Notes: generated by a model from the letters alone, not told the origin. Shown: positions 1-9,252, counted from the first letter of the stretch. The stretch: DNA of 59,551 nucleotides from Bacillus pseudomycoides (GCF_002582035.1 NZ_NUQE01000022.1:104345-163895), one strand, 5' to 3'. Program-made: numbers and translations.

Positions 1-12
1 GCCAAAGCTTCT

Positions 13-471
13 TTATTTTTGTGTGTAAGTACGACGATACCAAGGAATGGATTCGCTTAATTTTTTTTCTTGCTGAAATGCTTCTTCCCCAATATACTGC
101 TGGAGCATTTTTTTAGCAGATGTTAAGGATAGATGTGTTTTGGGATTTCGATATGCACAATCAAGGCTACCGAGATGTGGAAGGTTACGAAAATCATCTT
201 TCGTAGGGGGAATATGAAAGTAATAGTTACCTGCTCGGACGAGAACGTCAGATTGCTGCTGACTAAAACGTGGGTTTTTGGAAAAGTGTAAACCTTCTTT
301 CGTAGCTTGCTTTTCTGAAATTAATCGTTCTAAAGCTGTCTTTTTTAACCAATATAAATATTTCGGATTTGTAGCTGATTTTGCATGTCGGTTGACACTG
401 AAAATTGCTTCAGCAAGTTGATGGACCGAAAATTGATTGTAGGAACGAGACTGGAATTGTGAAGATTTCAT
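13..471 (-). CDS. ykyB: YkyB-like conserved protein
   Basis: A 152-residue protein very close in length to B. subtilis YkyB, and placed next to ykuE/ykuF homologues as in that species. Its function is not established. It is basic and soluble-looking, with no signal peptide or membrane segment. A short motif near residues 85-100 (HIPPTKDDFRNLPHLG) is followed by a CAYRNPKTHLSL segment. The start is ATG with a GAAAGGAG ribosome site just upstream. The stop lies 13 bases from the window edge, so the gene is complete. Identity rests on recall of the family and on synteny, not on a database search. Confidence 0.8.
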   Translation of the reverse strand: MKSSQFQSRSYNQFSVHQLAEAIFSVNRHAKSATNPKYLYWLKKTALERLISEKQATKEGLHFSKNPRFSQQQSDVLVRAGNYYFHIPPTKDDFRNLPHLGSLDCAYRNPKTHLSLTSAKKMLQQYIGEEAFQQEKKLSESIPWYRRTYTQK

Positions 472-752
472 CTTAGCACTCCTTTCCTGTCTACAGTATC
501 ATAATTTAATAAAAACTAGCAATTTTTCTATGTAGGAAATTATTATATGTATTTTCAATATTAAAGCAATGTTGTGAAAAAAAACAACTATTTTGTATAA
601 TAGTTATATCTTTCTTTGAAGTAAGTTAATACTTTATTTCATGTAGAGGAAAATATCTAGAAGAACCTCTTATTTATTAACTGAAGTGCCCTGCACGATG
701 TTGGGAGGGTTTTCATAACTTCAAATAACGATATAATGATACGAAGAAAAGG

Positions 753-2291
753 ATGACAAAAGCGTTGAAACGACAATATGGGATTATTGATATTGGATCA
801 AACACGATGAGATTAGTTATTTATGAAAAGCAAAATGGTGGCTTTTACAAGGAGATTGAAAATACGAAGGTAGTTGCTCGCCTACGTAACTATTTAGTAG
901 ATGGTGTCCTAACGGAAGAAGGAATACATATACTGTTACATACTTTACTACAGTTTCAAGTAAGCACGCGGTTTCACCAGTTACATAAAGTATTGTGCGT
1001 AGCAACTGCAACAGTTCGGCAAGCTAAAAATCAAATGGAAATTAAACGTCTTGTTGAAGAACACACTGACTTTCAGATTCGGGTATTGTCTGAGTATGAA
1101 GAAGCACGTTATGGATATATAGCAGTTATGAACTCTACCTCTTTCACAGAAGGAATTACTGTTGATATTGGAGGTGGAAGTACAGAAGTTACTTATTTCC
1201 GAAATCGAGAAATTATAGAATATTATAGTTTTCCATTTGGAGCATTGTCATTAAAGCAACAATTTATTCGTCATGATACACCAACTTCAGAAGAACTTGA
1301 GGAATTAAGAAGTTATTTATGGTATCAGTTTCAATCGCTTCCATGGCTTAAAGGTAAGAAATTACCGTTAATTGCAATTGGAGGTAGTGCACGGAATATG
1401 GTGAAAATTCATCAAAATTTAATTTCTTACCCGATTTCTGGGCTACATTTATATAAGATGAAGCGAACAGATATTGAACATGTGCACGAACATTTATTAA
1501 CACTTTCATTTACAGAACTGCAAAAATTAGAGGGACTTGCTAAAGATCGAGCTGATACCATTATTTCTGCAGTAGAGGTGTTTAGGACGTTAACAACTAT
1601 TATAGAAGCACCATCTTTTGTGTTGAGTAGAAAAGGACTGCGAGAAGGTGTTTTTTATGAAGAATTAACAAATTCGCTTGGGATTACTTATTATCCCAAT
1701 GTTGTGGAAGAAAGCTTACACTTACTTTCTCATGAATATGAGATGGATATGAGCGCTGTGATACAACTTATGAAAAATGCCATGACTATTTGCAAAGAAT
1801 TAGAAAAAAGAGAGATTATCTCCTTTACGCAAGAAGATTGGACTTTGCTTCATAGAGCAGCAAAAGTATTTAATATTGGAAAGTATATTGATGAAGAGTC
1901 GAGCAGCCAGCATACATTTTATTTATTAGCAAATAAAACGATAGATGGCATGATGCATAAAGAACGAATTAAATTAGCATTAATTGCTTCTTATAAATCG
2001 AAATTGTCGTTTAAACAATGTATCGAACCATTTACAGATTGGTTTGAAAAAGACGAACAAAGAAAAATACGATTATTAGGATCCATTTTGCAATTTTCTG
2101 CGGCATTAAATGTGACAAATCGTAATCTTGTCGAATCTATTCATATTGTAAAAAACGAAGATGGTCTTGCTTTTTATATTTGCTGTAAGCAATCAGCATT
2201 ATCAGAAAAAGTACAGGCGGAAAAACAGAAAAAACAGCTGGAAAAAGTTTTAAAGGCAAACATTGAACTATATTTTCACGAAAAATGTTAA
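753..2291 (+). CDS. ppx: exopolyphosphatase (Ppx/GppA family)
   Basis: Hydrolyses terminal phosphates from inorganic polyphosphate, acting in the cytoplasm. The 512-residue protein opens with the ASKHA phosphate-binding motif (IIDIGSNTMRLVIY, residues 10-23) and has the second motif VDIGGGSTEV near residue 139, both typical of Ppx/GppA ATPase-fold enzymes. The C-terminal half (about 320-510) fits the HD-like helical domain of long Ppx proteins. It lies 110 bases ahead of ppk on the same strand, so synthesis and breakdown of polyphosphate are paired. The only in-frame start near the family N terminus is the ATG at 753, but its ribosome site (AAAAGG) sits unusually close to it. Confidence 0.93.
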   Translation: MTKALKRQYGIIDIGSNTMRLVIYEKQNGGFYKEIENTKVVARLRNYLVDGVLTEEGIHILLHTLLQFQVSTRFHQLHKVLCVATATVRQAKNQMEIKRLVEEHTDFQIRVLSEYEEARYGYIAVMNSTSFTEGITVDIGGGSTEVTYFRNREIIEYYSFPFGALSLKQQFIRHDTPTSEELEELRSYLWYQFQSLPWLKGKKLPLIAIGGSARNMVKIHQNLISYPISGLHLYKMKRTDIEHVHEHLLTLSFTELQKLEGLAKDRADTIISAVEVFRTLTTIIEAPSFVLSRKGLREGVFYEELTNSLGITYYPNVVEESLHLLSHEYEMDMSAVIQLMKNAMTICKELEKREIISFTQEDWTLLHRAAKVFNIGKYIDEESSSQHTFYLLANKTIDGMMHKERIKLALIASYKSKLSFKQCIEPFTDWFEKDEQRKIRLLGSILQFSAALNVTNRNLVESIHIVKNEDGLAFYICCKQSALSEKVQAEKQKKQLEKVLKANIELYFHEKC

Positions 2292-2401
2292 GTTGTATGA
2301 CCTTATTTACAAAAAATTTACACTGATTGTAATAAACATTTGTTAAAATAAATATAATGAAATTATATTAATAAAGTTTTAGAGGGAAGTGTGAAGGGGT
2401 T

Positions 2402-4510
2402 ATGGAAACGTTGAAGAATAGTCTTATAAACTTGAATGATACAGCTTATTATAACAATCGTGAATTAAGCTGGCTTGCATTTAATGAGCGAGTGTTACAA
2501 GAAGCGAAGGATGATCGTAGTCCATTACTAGAGAGATTAAAGTTTATTAGTATCTTCAGCTCAAATTTAGATGAGTTTTTCATGGTACGTGTTGCAGGGT
2601 TGAAAGATCAGGTAAGAGCTGGATTTAATCAACCAGAAAATAAAGCTGGACTAACGCCGAAACAACAGTTGAAAAAAATTTCAACTAAGGCACATGAATT
2701 AATGAAAGTTCAGTATGATACTTATCAAAATGCTGTAATTCCTGCGTTGAAGGAAGAAGGAATAGAATTGTTGTCTTTTCACGATTTAACGAAAGAACAA
2801 CGAGAATTTATTGAAGAATATTTTGATGAGCAGATTTTTCCGGTGTTAACACCTGTGGCAATTGATGCGTATCGACCGTTTCCTATGTTATTGAATAAAA
2901 GCTTAAATTTAGCTGCTATTTTATATGATGAAAGACAAACAGTAGAAGAAAATCAGACCAAGCTTGGCATCGTTCAAGTTCCATCATTATTAGAACGTTT
3001 TATTTTTTTACCAAATGAAGATAATAGGAAAAAATTCATCTCTTTAGAAGATGTGATTAGTAACTTTACTCATAAATTATTTACAGGATATACGGTATCT
3101 TCTGTGACGCGTTTTCGTATTACACGTAATGCAGATTTGACTATTCATGAAGAAGGTGCACGTGATTTATTAAAAGTAATTGAAAAAGAATTAAAAAAAC
3201 GAAAATGGGGCGCAGCAGTTCGTTTAGAGGTAGGAACAGACAACTTAGATGAAAGAGTATTATCTCTATTATACGAAGCATTAGAAGTAAAAGATGAAGA
3301 TGTATATATGATTGATGGTCCACTTGATTTAACGTGTTTGTTTGCGCTTTATAAGAAGTTAGCATCTGCATATGACAATTTAATCTATCCAGCACTTATT
3401 CCACAGCCACCTCAAGATTTAAGTGATGGAGAAGATGTGTTTGAAAAAGCTCTAGAACAAGATATCCTATTGCATCATCCATTTGAATCATTTCAACCTG
3501 TCATTGATTTTGTAGCAGACGCAGCAGAAGATCCTGATGTATTAGCAATTAAACAAACGTTATATCGTGTAAGTGGAGATTCACCTGTTATTAAAGCTTT
3601 AAAAACAGCGGCAGAAAATGGGAAGCAAGTGACAGTACTTGTGGAATTAAAGGCTCGTTTTGATGAAGAAAATAACGTTCACTGGGCAAAAGAATTAGAA
3701 AAAGCAGGTTGTCATGTTATTTATGGCGTTAGCCATTTGAAAACACATAGTAAAATTACGCTTGTTGTAAGACGAAAATATGGGAAGATTGAACGCTTTG
3801 TCCATTTAGGTACAGGTAATTATAATGATGCAACAGCGAAATTATATACGGATTTTGGATACATTACATCACGTAAAGATTTCGGTATTGATGCGACAAA
3901 CTTTTTTAATTATTTAAGTGGATATACAATGAAACCTCATTTTCATCAATTATCGGTTGCCCCGTTTGATATTCGTCAGCAATTTATTGAACTCATTGAT
4001 GAAGAGATTCGTTATCATAAACAATATGGAAATGGTTATATTATTGCGAAAATGAATTCGTTAACAGATAAGCCGCTTATTCAAAAGCTATATGAAGCAT
4101 CACAAGCTGGCGTGAAAGTTGACCTCGTTGTAAGGGGAACTTGTTGTTTACGTCCCAAAATTCCAGGTGTAAGTGAAAATATTCGTGTCATTAGTGTAGT
4201 AGGCCGTTATTTAGAGCATAGTCGCATTTATTATTTTCATCATAATGGAGAAGAAAAGTTATTTTTATCGTCAGCCGACTGGATGACGCGCAATATGGAA
4301 AAACGTGTAGAAATTTCATTCCCAATTTTAGAGTTCGATATGAAAGCGCGAATTAAAGATATTTTACAACTTATTTTAGATGATAATGTAAAAGCACGTG
4401 AACAAAATGAGCATGGGGAATATTACTATGTAGCAAGCGATGATGCGCAAGAAATTGAAAGTCAAATGAAACTCTTTCAAATGGCATATACAAACCCAGA
4501 GGAAGAATAA
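2402..4510 (+). CDS. ppk: polyphosphate kinase 1
   Basis: Makes polyphosphate reversibly from ATP. At 702 residues it has the full PPK1 length and order: N-terminal domain beginning YYNNRELSWLAFNERVL, middle head domain, and two phospholipase-D-like C domains. The phosphohistidine motif THSKI is near residue 457 and a second HSRIYYF motif near 606. The N-terminal signature SSNLDEFFMVRVAGL is also present. It follows ppx closely and probably shares its transcript. The TAA stop (4508-4510) lies inside the ATAAA end of a bcr1-like repeat, so the repeat begins exactly where the gene ends. No classical terminator with a T-tract lies directly after it. Confidence 0.96.
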   Translation: METLKNSLINLNDTAYYNNRELSWLAFNERVLQEAKDDRSPLLERLKFISIFSSNLDEFFMVRVAGLKDQVRAGFNQPENKAGLTPKQQLKKISTKAHELMKVQYDTYQNAVIPALKEEGIELLSFHDLTKEQREFIEEYFDEQIFPVLTPVAIDAYRPFPMLLNKSLNLAAILYDERQTVEENQTKLGIVQVPSLLERFIFLPNEDNRKKFISLEDVISNFTHKLFTGYTVSSVTRFRITRNADLTIHEEGARDLLKVIEKELKKRKWGAAVRLEVGTDNLDERVLSLLYEALEVKDEDVYMIDGPLDLTCLFALYKKLASAYDNLIYPALIPQPPQDLSDGEDVFEKALEQDILLHHPFESFQPVIDFVADAAEDPDVLAIKQTLYRVSGDSPVIKALKTAAENGKQVTVLVELKARFDEENNVHWAKELEKAGCHVIYGVSHLKTHSKITLVVRRKYGKIERFVHLGTGNYNDATAKLYTDFGYITSRKDFGIDATNFFNYLSGYTMKPHFHQLSVAPFDIRQQFIELIDEEIRYHKQYGNGYIIAKMNSLTDKPLIQKLYEASQAGVKVDLVVRGTCCLRPKIPGVSENIRVISVVGRYLEHSRIYYFHHNGEEKLFLSSADWMTRNMEKRVEISFPILEFDMKARIKDILQLILDDNVKAREQNEHGEYYYVASDDAQEIESQMKLFQMAYTNPEEE

Positions 4511-4661
4511 AGTGAAACGTCCATCAGTGGGGGCTTCATCCCCCACTGATGGAAAGCTCTCACCAATCGGGATTTAACGGGCAGTTATCCTCTACCCATT
4601 TTCTTCGCTTGTCTCTGAATCTTGAGGTGGGGGTCTTACTGCCCGCGAATAGCGGGATAAA
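4507..4661 (+). repeat. bcr1-like repeat, full copy 1
   Basis: A 155-bp element running from ATAAAGTGAAAC to GCGGGATAAA. It holds a 13-bp hairpin (CCATCAGTGGGGG paired with CCCCCACTGATGG) and a second stem (GGGCAGT with ACTGCCC). It overlaps the ppk stop codon and shares its right ATAAA with copy 2. Length and TTTAT/ATAAA ends match the bcr1 family of the B. cereus group. Confidence 0.88.
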
Positions 4662-4810
4662 GTGAAACTCCTATCAGTGGAAGTTTCATTCTCTATTGAT
4701 AGAAAGTTCTCACCAATTGGGCACATATCAGTAATTAACGCTTACCTATCTTCTTGGATTTCTTAAAATCTCGATATGGGAGTTCTACTGTCTGAACATA
4801 GCGGGATAAG
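4657..4810 (+). repeat. bcr1-like repeat, tandem copy 2
   Basis: A diverged 154-bp copy in the same orientation, head-to-tail with copy 1 and sharing ATAAA at 4657-4661. The main hairpin is kept by compensatory change: CTATCAG pairs with TTGATAG where copy 1 has CCATCAG with CTGATGG. It ends GCGGGATAAG. Confidence 0.82.
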
Positions 4811-4862
4811 AGATAGGTATCCTCATTTTCTGATGTTTTACAGTTATTTATATAATATAGAG

Positions 4863-4888
4863 AAAAGGCCTCAGTATGGGGCCTTTTT
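4863..4888. terminator. hairpin terminator after the 4910-5116 gene
   Basis: AAAAGGCC pairs with GGCCTTTT around a short loop, with T-runs on both strands. It lies just beyond the stop of the minus-strand small gene and could also stop read-through from ppk. Confidence 0.7.
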
Positions 4889-4909
4889 CCATATTTGTTT
4901 CTATTTACA

Positions 4910-5116
4910 TTAGTAGTAATATGGTGTTGGACAAGGATAGCCGCCATAGCCGTAGCAAGGATAATATGGTCTAGGGCCAAATGCCAATGCTCCGCCGATT
5001 AAACCTCCTGCAAGACCAGCTAAAAAAGGGAATCCGAAAAAGGGTATAAATCGTGAGTTTCCGACTGGACCAACTAGTGCTGAGCGGAACGGAATTGGCT
5101 GGTATTGTGGATACAT
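4910..5116 (-). CDS. small Gly/Tyr/Pro-rich protein
   Basis: A 68-residue protein with an excellent ribosome site (AAGGAGG, 7 bases before ATG). Residues 24-47 form a hydrophobic Gly/Ala/Phe stretch, and the tail is rich in Tyr, Pro, Gly and Cys (PYYPCYGYGGYPCPTPYYY). I do not recognise a family. Tyr/Gly/Cys-rich tails like this are common in small Bacillus spore-coat or exosporium proteins, so a spore-surface role is an inference from composition only. It is monocistronic, with its own terminator. Confidence 0.75.
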   Translation of the reverse strand: MYPQYQPIPFRSALVGPVGNSRFIPFFGFPFLAGLAGGLIGGALAFGPRPYYPCYGYGGYPCPTPYYY

Positions 5117-5223
5117 GTTAAAACCTCCTTCATTGAACTCATTGTTATCATATGGAAAAGATAACGTGGATGAGCGAGTACATGAGAGAATGGTGCGGAA
5201 AATAGGCGAAATAAGTTCGTATA

Positions 5224-6090
5224 TTATGTCGATTGTAATGTGAAGAGTGTAATTTCCGGTTTTGCTAAAAAGCGAAATGGTACACGAGTTGTTCCGAGAC
5301 CTCGATTAACATATAATAACAAATTATAGTTTTGCTTAATATGATAAAAACCTTCAATATAATGCTTTGCAAATGTAGGGGTAATAATGGCGCCAAAGAA
5401 AGGGAGCTGTATTTGTCCACCGTGACTATGTCCAGAGAGTAGTAAATTGACAGGGAAATTTGCAATATGCGGTGCGACATCAGGTTCATGTACGAGAGCA
5501 ATCGTATACAGATTATTTTGTGCTTGTTGTAAGGTTCCGTGTATGTCAGGCTTTCCAAGCATGATATCGTCAATACCAAAAATGGAAATTTCACTTCCAT
5601 CTAATAGGCGAACGCGTTTTTCGATATTTTGTAATATCTCAAAGCCAGATTGTGTCATGATGTGATTATAGTATTCTGTTCCATATCCACCATGATCATG
5701 ATTGCCGAAAATTGCAAATTTACCAAGCGGAGCAATGATATTTTGTAAAATTGATGCAACATATGGAGTATCTCCATATGTTTGATAATTATCAATTAAA
5801 TCTCCAGTAAAAAACACGATGTCAGGCTTTTTTTCATTTATTTTTGTTACGACTTTAGAAAGTTGTTGAAGCGAGTAATAATATCCTAAATGTAAATCAC
5901 TAAATTGAACGATTTTAACACCGTTAAATCCACGTGGGATGAGTGGAGAACGAATTGTATGATACGTAAAAGAGAGAAGGCGTGGTTCTATGTACCTTGC
6001 ATAATAGTAACCCGCTCCGGTTGTTATACAAGTATATAATAGTGTGTGAATACCTTTTTTGATAAAGTTTCTTCTTGTTATATGATTCAT
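5224..6090 (-). CDS. ykuE: metallophosphoesterase with Tat-type signal
   Basis: A calcineurin-like metallophosphoesterase of 288 residues. Metal-binding motifs appear in order: FSDLHLG (about 64), GDLIDN (about 96), GNHDHGG (about 131), LVHEPD and SGHSHGGQIQLP (about 220). The N terminus has a twin-arginine signal (TRRNFIKKG) followed by a hydrophobic segment, consistent with export by the Tat system, as known for B. subtilis YkuE. The physiological substrate is not known to me. It sits next to fadH, as in B. subtilis. The ribosome site before the ATG is weak. Confidence 0.9.
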   Translation of the reverse strand: MNHITRRNFIKKGIHTLLYTCITTGAGYYYARYIEPRLLSFTYHTIRSPLIPRGFNGVKIVQFSDLHLGYYYSLQQLSKVVTKINEKKPDIVFFTGDLIDNYQTYGDTPYVASILQNIIAPLGKFAIFGNHDHGGYGTEYYNHIMTQSGFEILQNIEKRVRLLDGSEISIFGIDDIMLGKPDIHGTLQQAQNNLYTIALVHEPDVAPHIANFPVNLLLSGHSHGGQIQLPFFGAIITPTFAKHYIEGFYHIKQNYNLLLYVNRGLGTTRVPFRFLAKPEITLFTLQST

Positions 6091-6261
6091 GTTTATATGA
6101 GCGAGATGATAGGAAATAATCGTAGTAGAAAGGTGCGATTTGTTAGAATGAGTCGCTACTTATCTTCTCTCCTTTCATTGTTAACGATAGAATAGTATAT
6201 TTCATTAAAATATATCAGAAAAATTAAAATTTATAAAGAATTCTGATGAATAAAGTGATAA

Positions 6262-6279
6262 AATGAATATGTATTCATT
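6262..6279. promoter_or_regulatory. FadR-like operator palindrome before fadH
   Basis: A perfect 8+2+8 palindrome, AATGAATATGTATTCATT. It overlaps a -10-like TAAAAT (6259-6264) and lies 17 bases before the fadH start codon. Its TGAAT...ATTCA halves resemble the FadR box, and B. subtilis fadH belongs to the FadR regulon. The spacing differs from the consensus I recall, so regulator identity is an inference. Confidence 0.55.
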
Positions 6280-6295
6280 TTTGGGAGGGGATATT

Positions 6296-7060
6296 GTGAA
6301 AGGAAAAGTAGTTGTAATTACAGGTGGTTCAAGCGGAATGGGAAAAGGAATGGCAACTCGTTTTGCCAAAGAAGGAGCGCGTGTTGTTATTACAGGACGT
6401 ACAATAGAACGATTAGAAGAGGCAAAGAAAGAAATTGAACAATTTGAAGGACAAGTATTACCTGTACAAATGGATGTACGTAATACTGAGGATATAAAAA
6501 GAATGATTGAAAAAATCGATGAAGAATTTGGACGCATCGATGTACTCGTAAATAATGCAGCGGGAAACTTTCTTTGTCCGGCTGAAGATTTATCGCCAAA
6601 TGGTTGGAATACTGTTATTAATATTGTGTTAAATGGTACATTTTATTGTAGTCAAGCAATTGGAAAGTATTGGATTGAAAAAGGGATAAAAGGAACAATT
6701 GTAAATATGGTTGCAACTTACGCATGGGATGCAGGTCCTGGTGTTATTCATTCTGCATCAGCTAAAGCAGGTGTATTGGCAATGACAAGAACGCTTGCTG
6801 TTGAGTGGGGACGCAAATATGGAATTCGTGTTAATGCAATTGCCCCAGGACCAATTGAGCGTACAGGTGGGGCGGATAAGCTGTGGATATCTGAAGAAGC
6901 AGCAAAGCGAACACTACAAAGTGTGCCACTTGGAAGACTTGGAACACCAGAAGAAATTGCTGGCCTGGCTTTTTATTTATGCTCTGAAGAAGCTGCGTAC
7001 ATAAATGGAGCTTGCATCACAATGGATGGTGGCCAACATTTACATCAATATCCGTTTTAA
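6296..7060 (+). CDS. fadH: 2,4-dienoyl-CoA reductase, SDR family
   Basis: NADPH-dependent reduction of 2,4-dienoyl-CoA during beta-oxidation of unsaturated fatty acids. The 254-residue protein has the Rossmann motif TGGSSGMGKG (residues 9-18), NNAAGNF near 88, and the active-site segment SASAKAGV near 155, where Ser and Lys take the place of the usual Tyr-x-x-x-Lys, as in dienoyl-CoA reductases. The C-terminal MDGGQHLHQYPF is family-typical. The GTG start at 6296 is chosen because GGGAGGGG lies 6 bases upstream and the length then matches YkuF/FadH. The B. subtilis neighbours fadG and ykuH are absent here. Confidence 0.9.
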   Translation: MKGKVVVITGGSSGMGKGMATRFAKEGARVVITGRTIERLEEAKKEIEQFEGQVLPVQMDVRNTEDIKRMIEKIDEEFGRIDVLVNNAAGNFLCPAEDLSPNGWNTVINIVLNGTFYCSQAIGKYWIEKGIKGTIVNMVATYAWDAGPGVIHSASAKAGVLAMTRTLAVEWGRKYGIRVNAIAPGPIERTGGADKLWISEEAAKRTLQSVPLGRLGTPEEIAGLAFYLCSEEAAYINGACITMDGGQHLHQYPF

Positions 7061-7196
7061 GGGACAGGATTTTTGTGACAAATTTGTGACAGATAGAAAG
7101 AGGGCCTTTACAAGGAACTTGTTTATGGGGTATATTTAAGACCTCTTTTTTCTTCATAGTAGAATTGCTAATTCCCCTTAGCATTTTACCCCTCTA

Positions 7197-7228
7197 ATCC
7201 CTTCAGGAGAACTGAAGGGATTTTTTTA
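7197..7228 (+). terminator. intrinsic terminator between fadH and ykuI
   Basis: ATCCCTTCAG pairs with CTGAAGGGAT (10 bp, loop GAGAA), followed by seven T residues. It ends about 55 bases before the ykuI start and separates it from fadH. Confidence 0.85.
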
Positions 7229-7283
7229 TTATTTTTTCTACATGACGTGTTATAATTTTTGGAAAGTAAAAGGAGGGAGTACT

Positions 7284-8501
7284 ATGGTAGATGCATTAGA
7301 TGTGATGAGTAATTTGGATCAAGTCCTTCCTTATTATCAAGCTATTTTTAGTGCAGATGAACATACTGTAATTGGATATGAAGTAGTAGGACGCATACAA
7401 ACAGAAGAAGGAATTCACAGTCTTGCCTCATTCTTTCATGATGATTCGATTCCAGATGAGTTTCAACTGGAAGTAGATAATATCATTTTAGGAAAAGCAT
7501 TAGATCGGTATTTAGAAACGGATCAATCATTTTTATTATTTTTGCATCGTAATGCAAATTTATTGATGAGCGACGAAAGTGAAAGTTTACTGCATTTATT
7601 ATTAACGTATGAAAAGAAAGGGTTACGTTTAAATCGTATTGTGTTAGAAATAACAGAACATGATTTTAGAGCAGATGTTGAACAATTTAATCATTTACTT
7701 ATGTATTACCGTACATATGGCATTCAGGTTGCAATTAATAAAGTAGGAACAGGAACGAGTAACCTTGAAAGAATTAGTGTGCTAGCTCCGGATATTTTAA
7801 AAGTAGATTTAACAAATTTACGTCAAACGGCACTGTTACAATCGTATCAGGATATTTTATATTCATTATCACTTTTAGCGAGACGTATTGGTGCAACATT
7901 ATTATATGAAGATATTGATGCATTCTATCAGTTGCAATACGCTTGGAAAAATGGCGGAAGATATTATCAAGGGGATTATCTGAAAGAATTTTCTGAAAAT
8001 TTCATCGATAAAGACATTTTGAAAGAGCGTCTTGGTAATGAGTGTCATCAGTTTATTCAGCATGAAAAACGAAAATTACAAAAAGTGTATAAACTGACTG
8101 AAACGCTTCGAGAATATGTTGGAAATGTATTAGCAAAACAGAAAAAAATAGAAGATTTTAATAAATGGCTAGTGAATTTTAGTCAACAAGTAACAGATTA
8201 TAGCTTCCGTATTTATATTTGTAACGAAGATGGCTTTCAGAAGTCAGGAAACGTCATGAAAAAAGACGGAGAATGGGTGTTAATGCCAGAATATTATATG
8301 AAAAATTGGAGCTGGCGCCCATACTTTTTAGAGAACATTATGAAGCTGCGCTTTGAACAAAAAGGAAGATTGTCTGATTTATACGGGGATCTTGAAACAA
8401 GTGAATTGGTTCGGACATTCTCGTTTCCTATTGATGATGAGCATTATTTATTTATTGATTTGTCTTATGAATTTTTATATGAAGAAGATGGTTTATTATA
8501 A
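7284..8501 (+). CDS. ykuI: degenerate EAL-domain protein YkuI
   Basis: A 405-residue protein with an N-terminal EAL-type domain (about 1-250) and a C-terminal PAS/CACHE-like YkuI_C domain, the arrangement of B. subtilis YkuI, which binds c-di-GMP. The signature EAL is EVV (YEVVGR, near residue 34). The loop that is normally DDFGTG reads NKVGTG, so both metal-binding aspartates are lost. EITEHD and ILKVD remain. I therefore infer a c-di-GMP binding/sensing role rather than an active phosphodiesterase. The ATG at 7284 follows AGGAGGGAG at good spacing. It is monocistronic between two terminators. Confidence 0.9.
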   Translation: MVDALDVMSNLDQVLPYYQAIFSADEHTVIGYEVVGRIQTEEGIHSLASFFHDDSIPDEFQLEVDNIILGKALDRYLETDQSFLLFLHRNANLLMSDESESLLHLLLTYEKKGLRLNRIVLEITEHDFRADVEQFNHLLMYYRTYGIQVAINKVGTGTSNLERISVLAPDILKVDLTNLRQTALLQSYQDILYSLSLLARRIGATLLYEDIDAFYQLQYAWKNGGRYYQGDYLKEFSENFIDKDILKERLGNECHQFIQHEKRKLQKVYKLTETLREYVGNVLAKQKKIEDFNKWLVNFSQQVTDYSFRIYICNEDGFQKSGNVMKKDGEWVLMPEYYMKNWSWRPYFLENIMKLRFEQKGRLSDLYGDLETSELVRTFSFPIDDEHYLFIDLSYEFLYEEDGLL

Positions 8502-8529
8502 TGCACGAAATATTTCGTGCATTTTTTTG
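8501..8529 (+). terminator. terminator of ykuI
   Basis: A perfect palindrome, TGCACGAAATATTTCGTGCA, followed by seven T residues, beginning right at the ykuI stop codon. Confidence 0.92.
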
Positions 8530-8685
8530 TTTGTTTTTATCATAAATTGGTAATAGTGACAATTATGATAAGAATGATGTCTATCGCTGTAAAGATTTTA
8601 CGAACGAAAGGCACTCTATCATTGTGTAATCATTGCTACAATGAATACTAGAAGGACAAGCTCTTTTTACAAGGAGGGTGCAAGA

Positions 8686-9177
8686 ATGAGGAAGTATGGG
8701 ATTTGGATTGTGCTATTTCTTTTTACTGCATTTGTAATTGGACAAAGTGTAACAACTGTTCTTGGAAAAGAAGAAACAAAAATTGATCAAAATGAAATAT
8801 TTGAAACGATTCAAAAAGGATATGAAGCACAATTTTCTATTCGTGGTAAGCGACTATCAATGGATAAAATGTATGATGCATTATCCCCTTATTTCACAGA
8901 TAATTTCCTTCAAGTTTTTACAGATGAAAATAGTCAGGATGAAAAACGAAGTGCTCAATATTTATTGCCTACAAAAGTAGCGCCATTTACTTTTTCATCC
9001 AAAACAAAAATTGTATACAATCAAGAGCATGATTTGTTATATGTGTATGAACATGATATAACAAATGATCAATATCAAATTATCACACTACAAAAAGACG
9101 GTAATAAATGGAAGTTATCGGGATATCATGAAAATAAACAGCTTTTATCTGAGATTAGACAATCCGAAAAAGAATAA
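8686..9177 (+). CDS. membrane-anchored or secreted DUF3993-like protein
   Basis: A 163-residue protein with an N-terminal signal/anchor (MRKYGIWIVLFLFTAFVIGQ), followed by a soluble extracellular domain ending YQIITLQKDGNKWKLSGYHEN. That ending resembles NTF2/SnoaL-like secreted domains of DUF3993; function unknown. The ATG at 8686 is preferred over the upstream in-frame ATG at 8641 because AAGGAGGG lies 9 bases before it and the signal peptide then starts the protein. Its stop codon TAA (9175-9177) is inside the ATAAA end of a shortened bcr1-like repeat. Confidence 0.8.
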   Translation: MRKYGIWIVLFLFTAFVIGQSVTTVLGKEETKIDQNEIFETIQKGYEAQFSIRGKRLSMDKMYDALSPYFTDNFLQVFTDENSQDEKRSAQYLLPTKVAPFTFSSKTKIVYNQEHDLLYVYEHDITNDQYQIITLQKDGNKWKLSGYHENKQLLSEIRQSEKE

Positions 9178-9226
9178 AGTGAAACTTCCATTGATGCGAG
9201 CTTACTGTCCGCGAGTAGGGTGAGAA
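9174..9226 (+). repeat. bcr1-like repeat, internally deleted copy 3
   Basis: Keeps both ends (ATAAAGTGAAACTTCCATTGATG and CTTACTGTCCGCGAGTAGGG) but lacks about 100 central bases. It overlaps the stop codon of the preceding gene. Confidence 0.75.
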
Positions 9227-9252
9227 AAGGCGACTCATACGGTCGCCTTTTT
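9225..9252. terminator. bidirectional terminator
   Basis: AAAAGGCGAC pairs with GTCGCCTTTT between the convergent 8686-9177 gene and the glutaredoxin gene. Confidence 0.88.

Noticed and set aside
660-752. Possible riboswitch or structured leader before ppx
   Set aside because: GAAGTG...ACTTC pairing is loose and I match no known class.
4735-4980. 81-residue minus-strand frame
   Set aside because: It overlaps the small Gly/Tyr-rich gene and the repeat, has no ribosome site and no protein-like composition.
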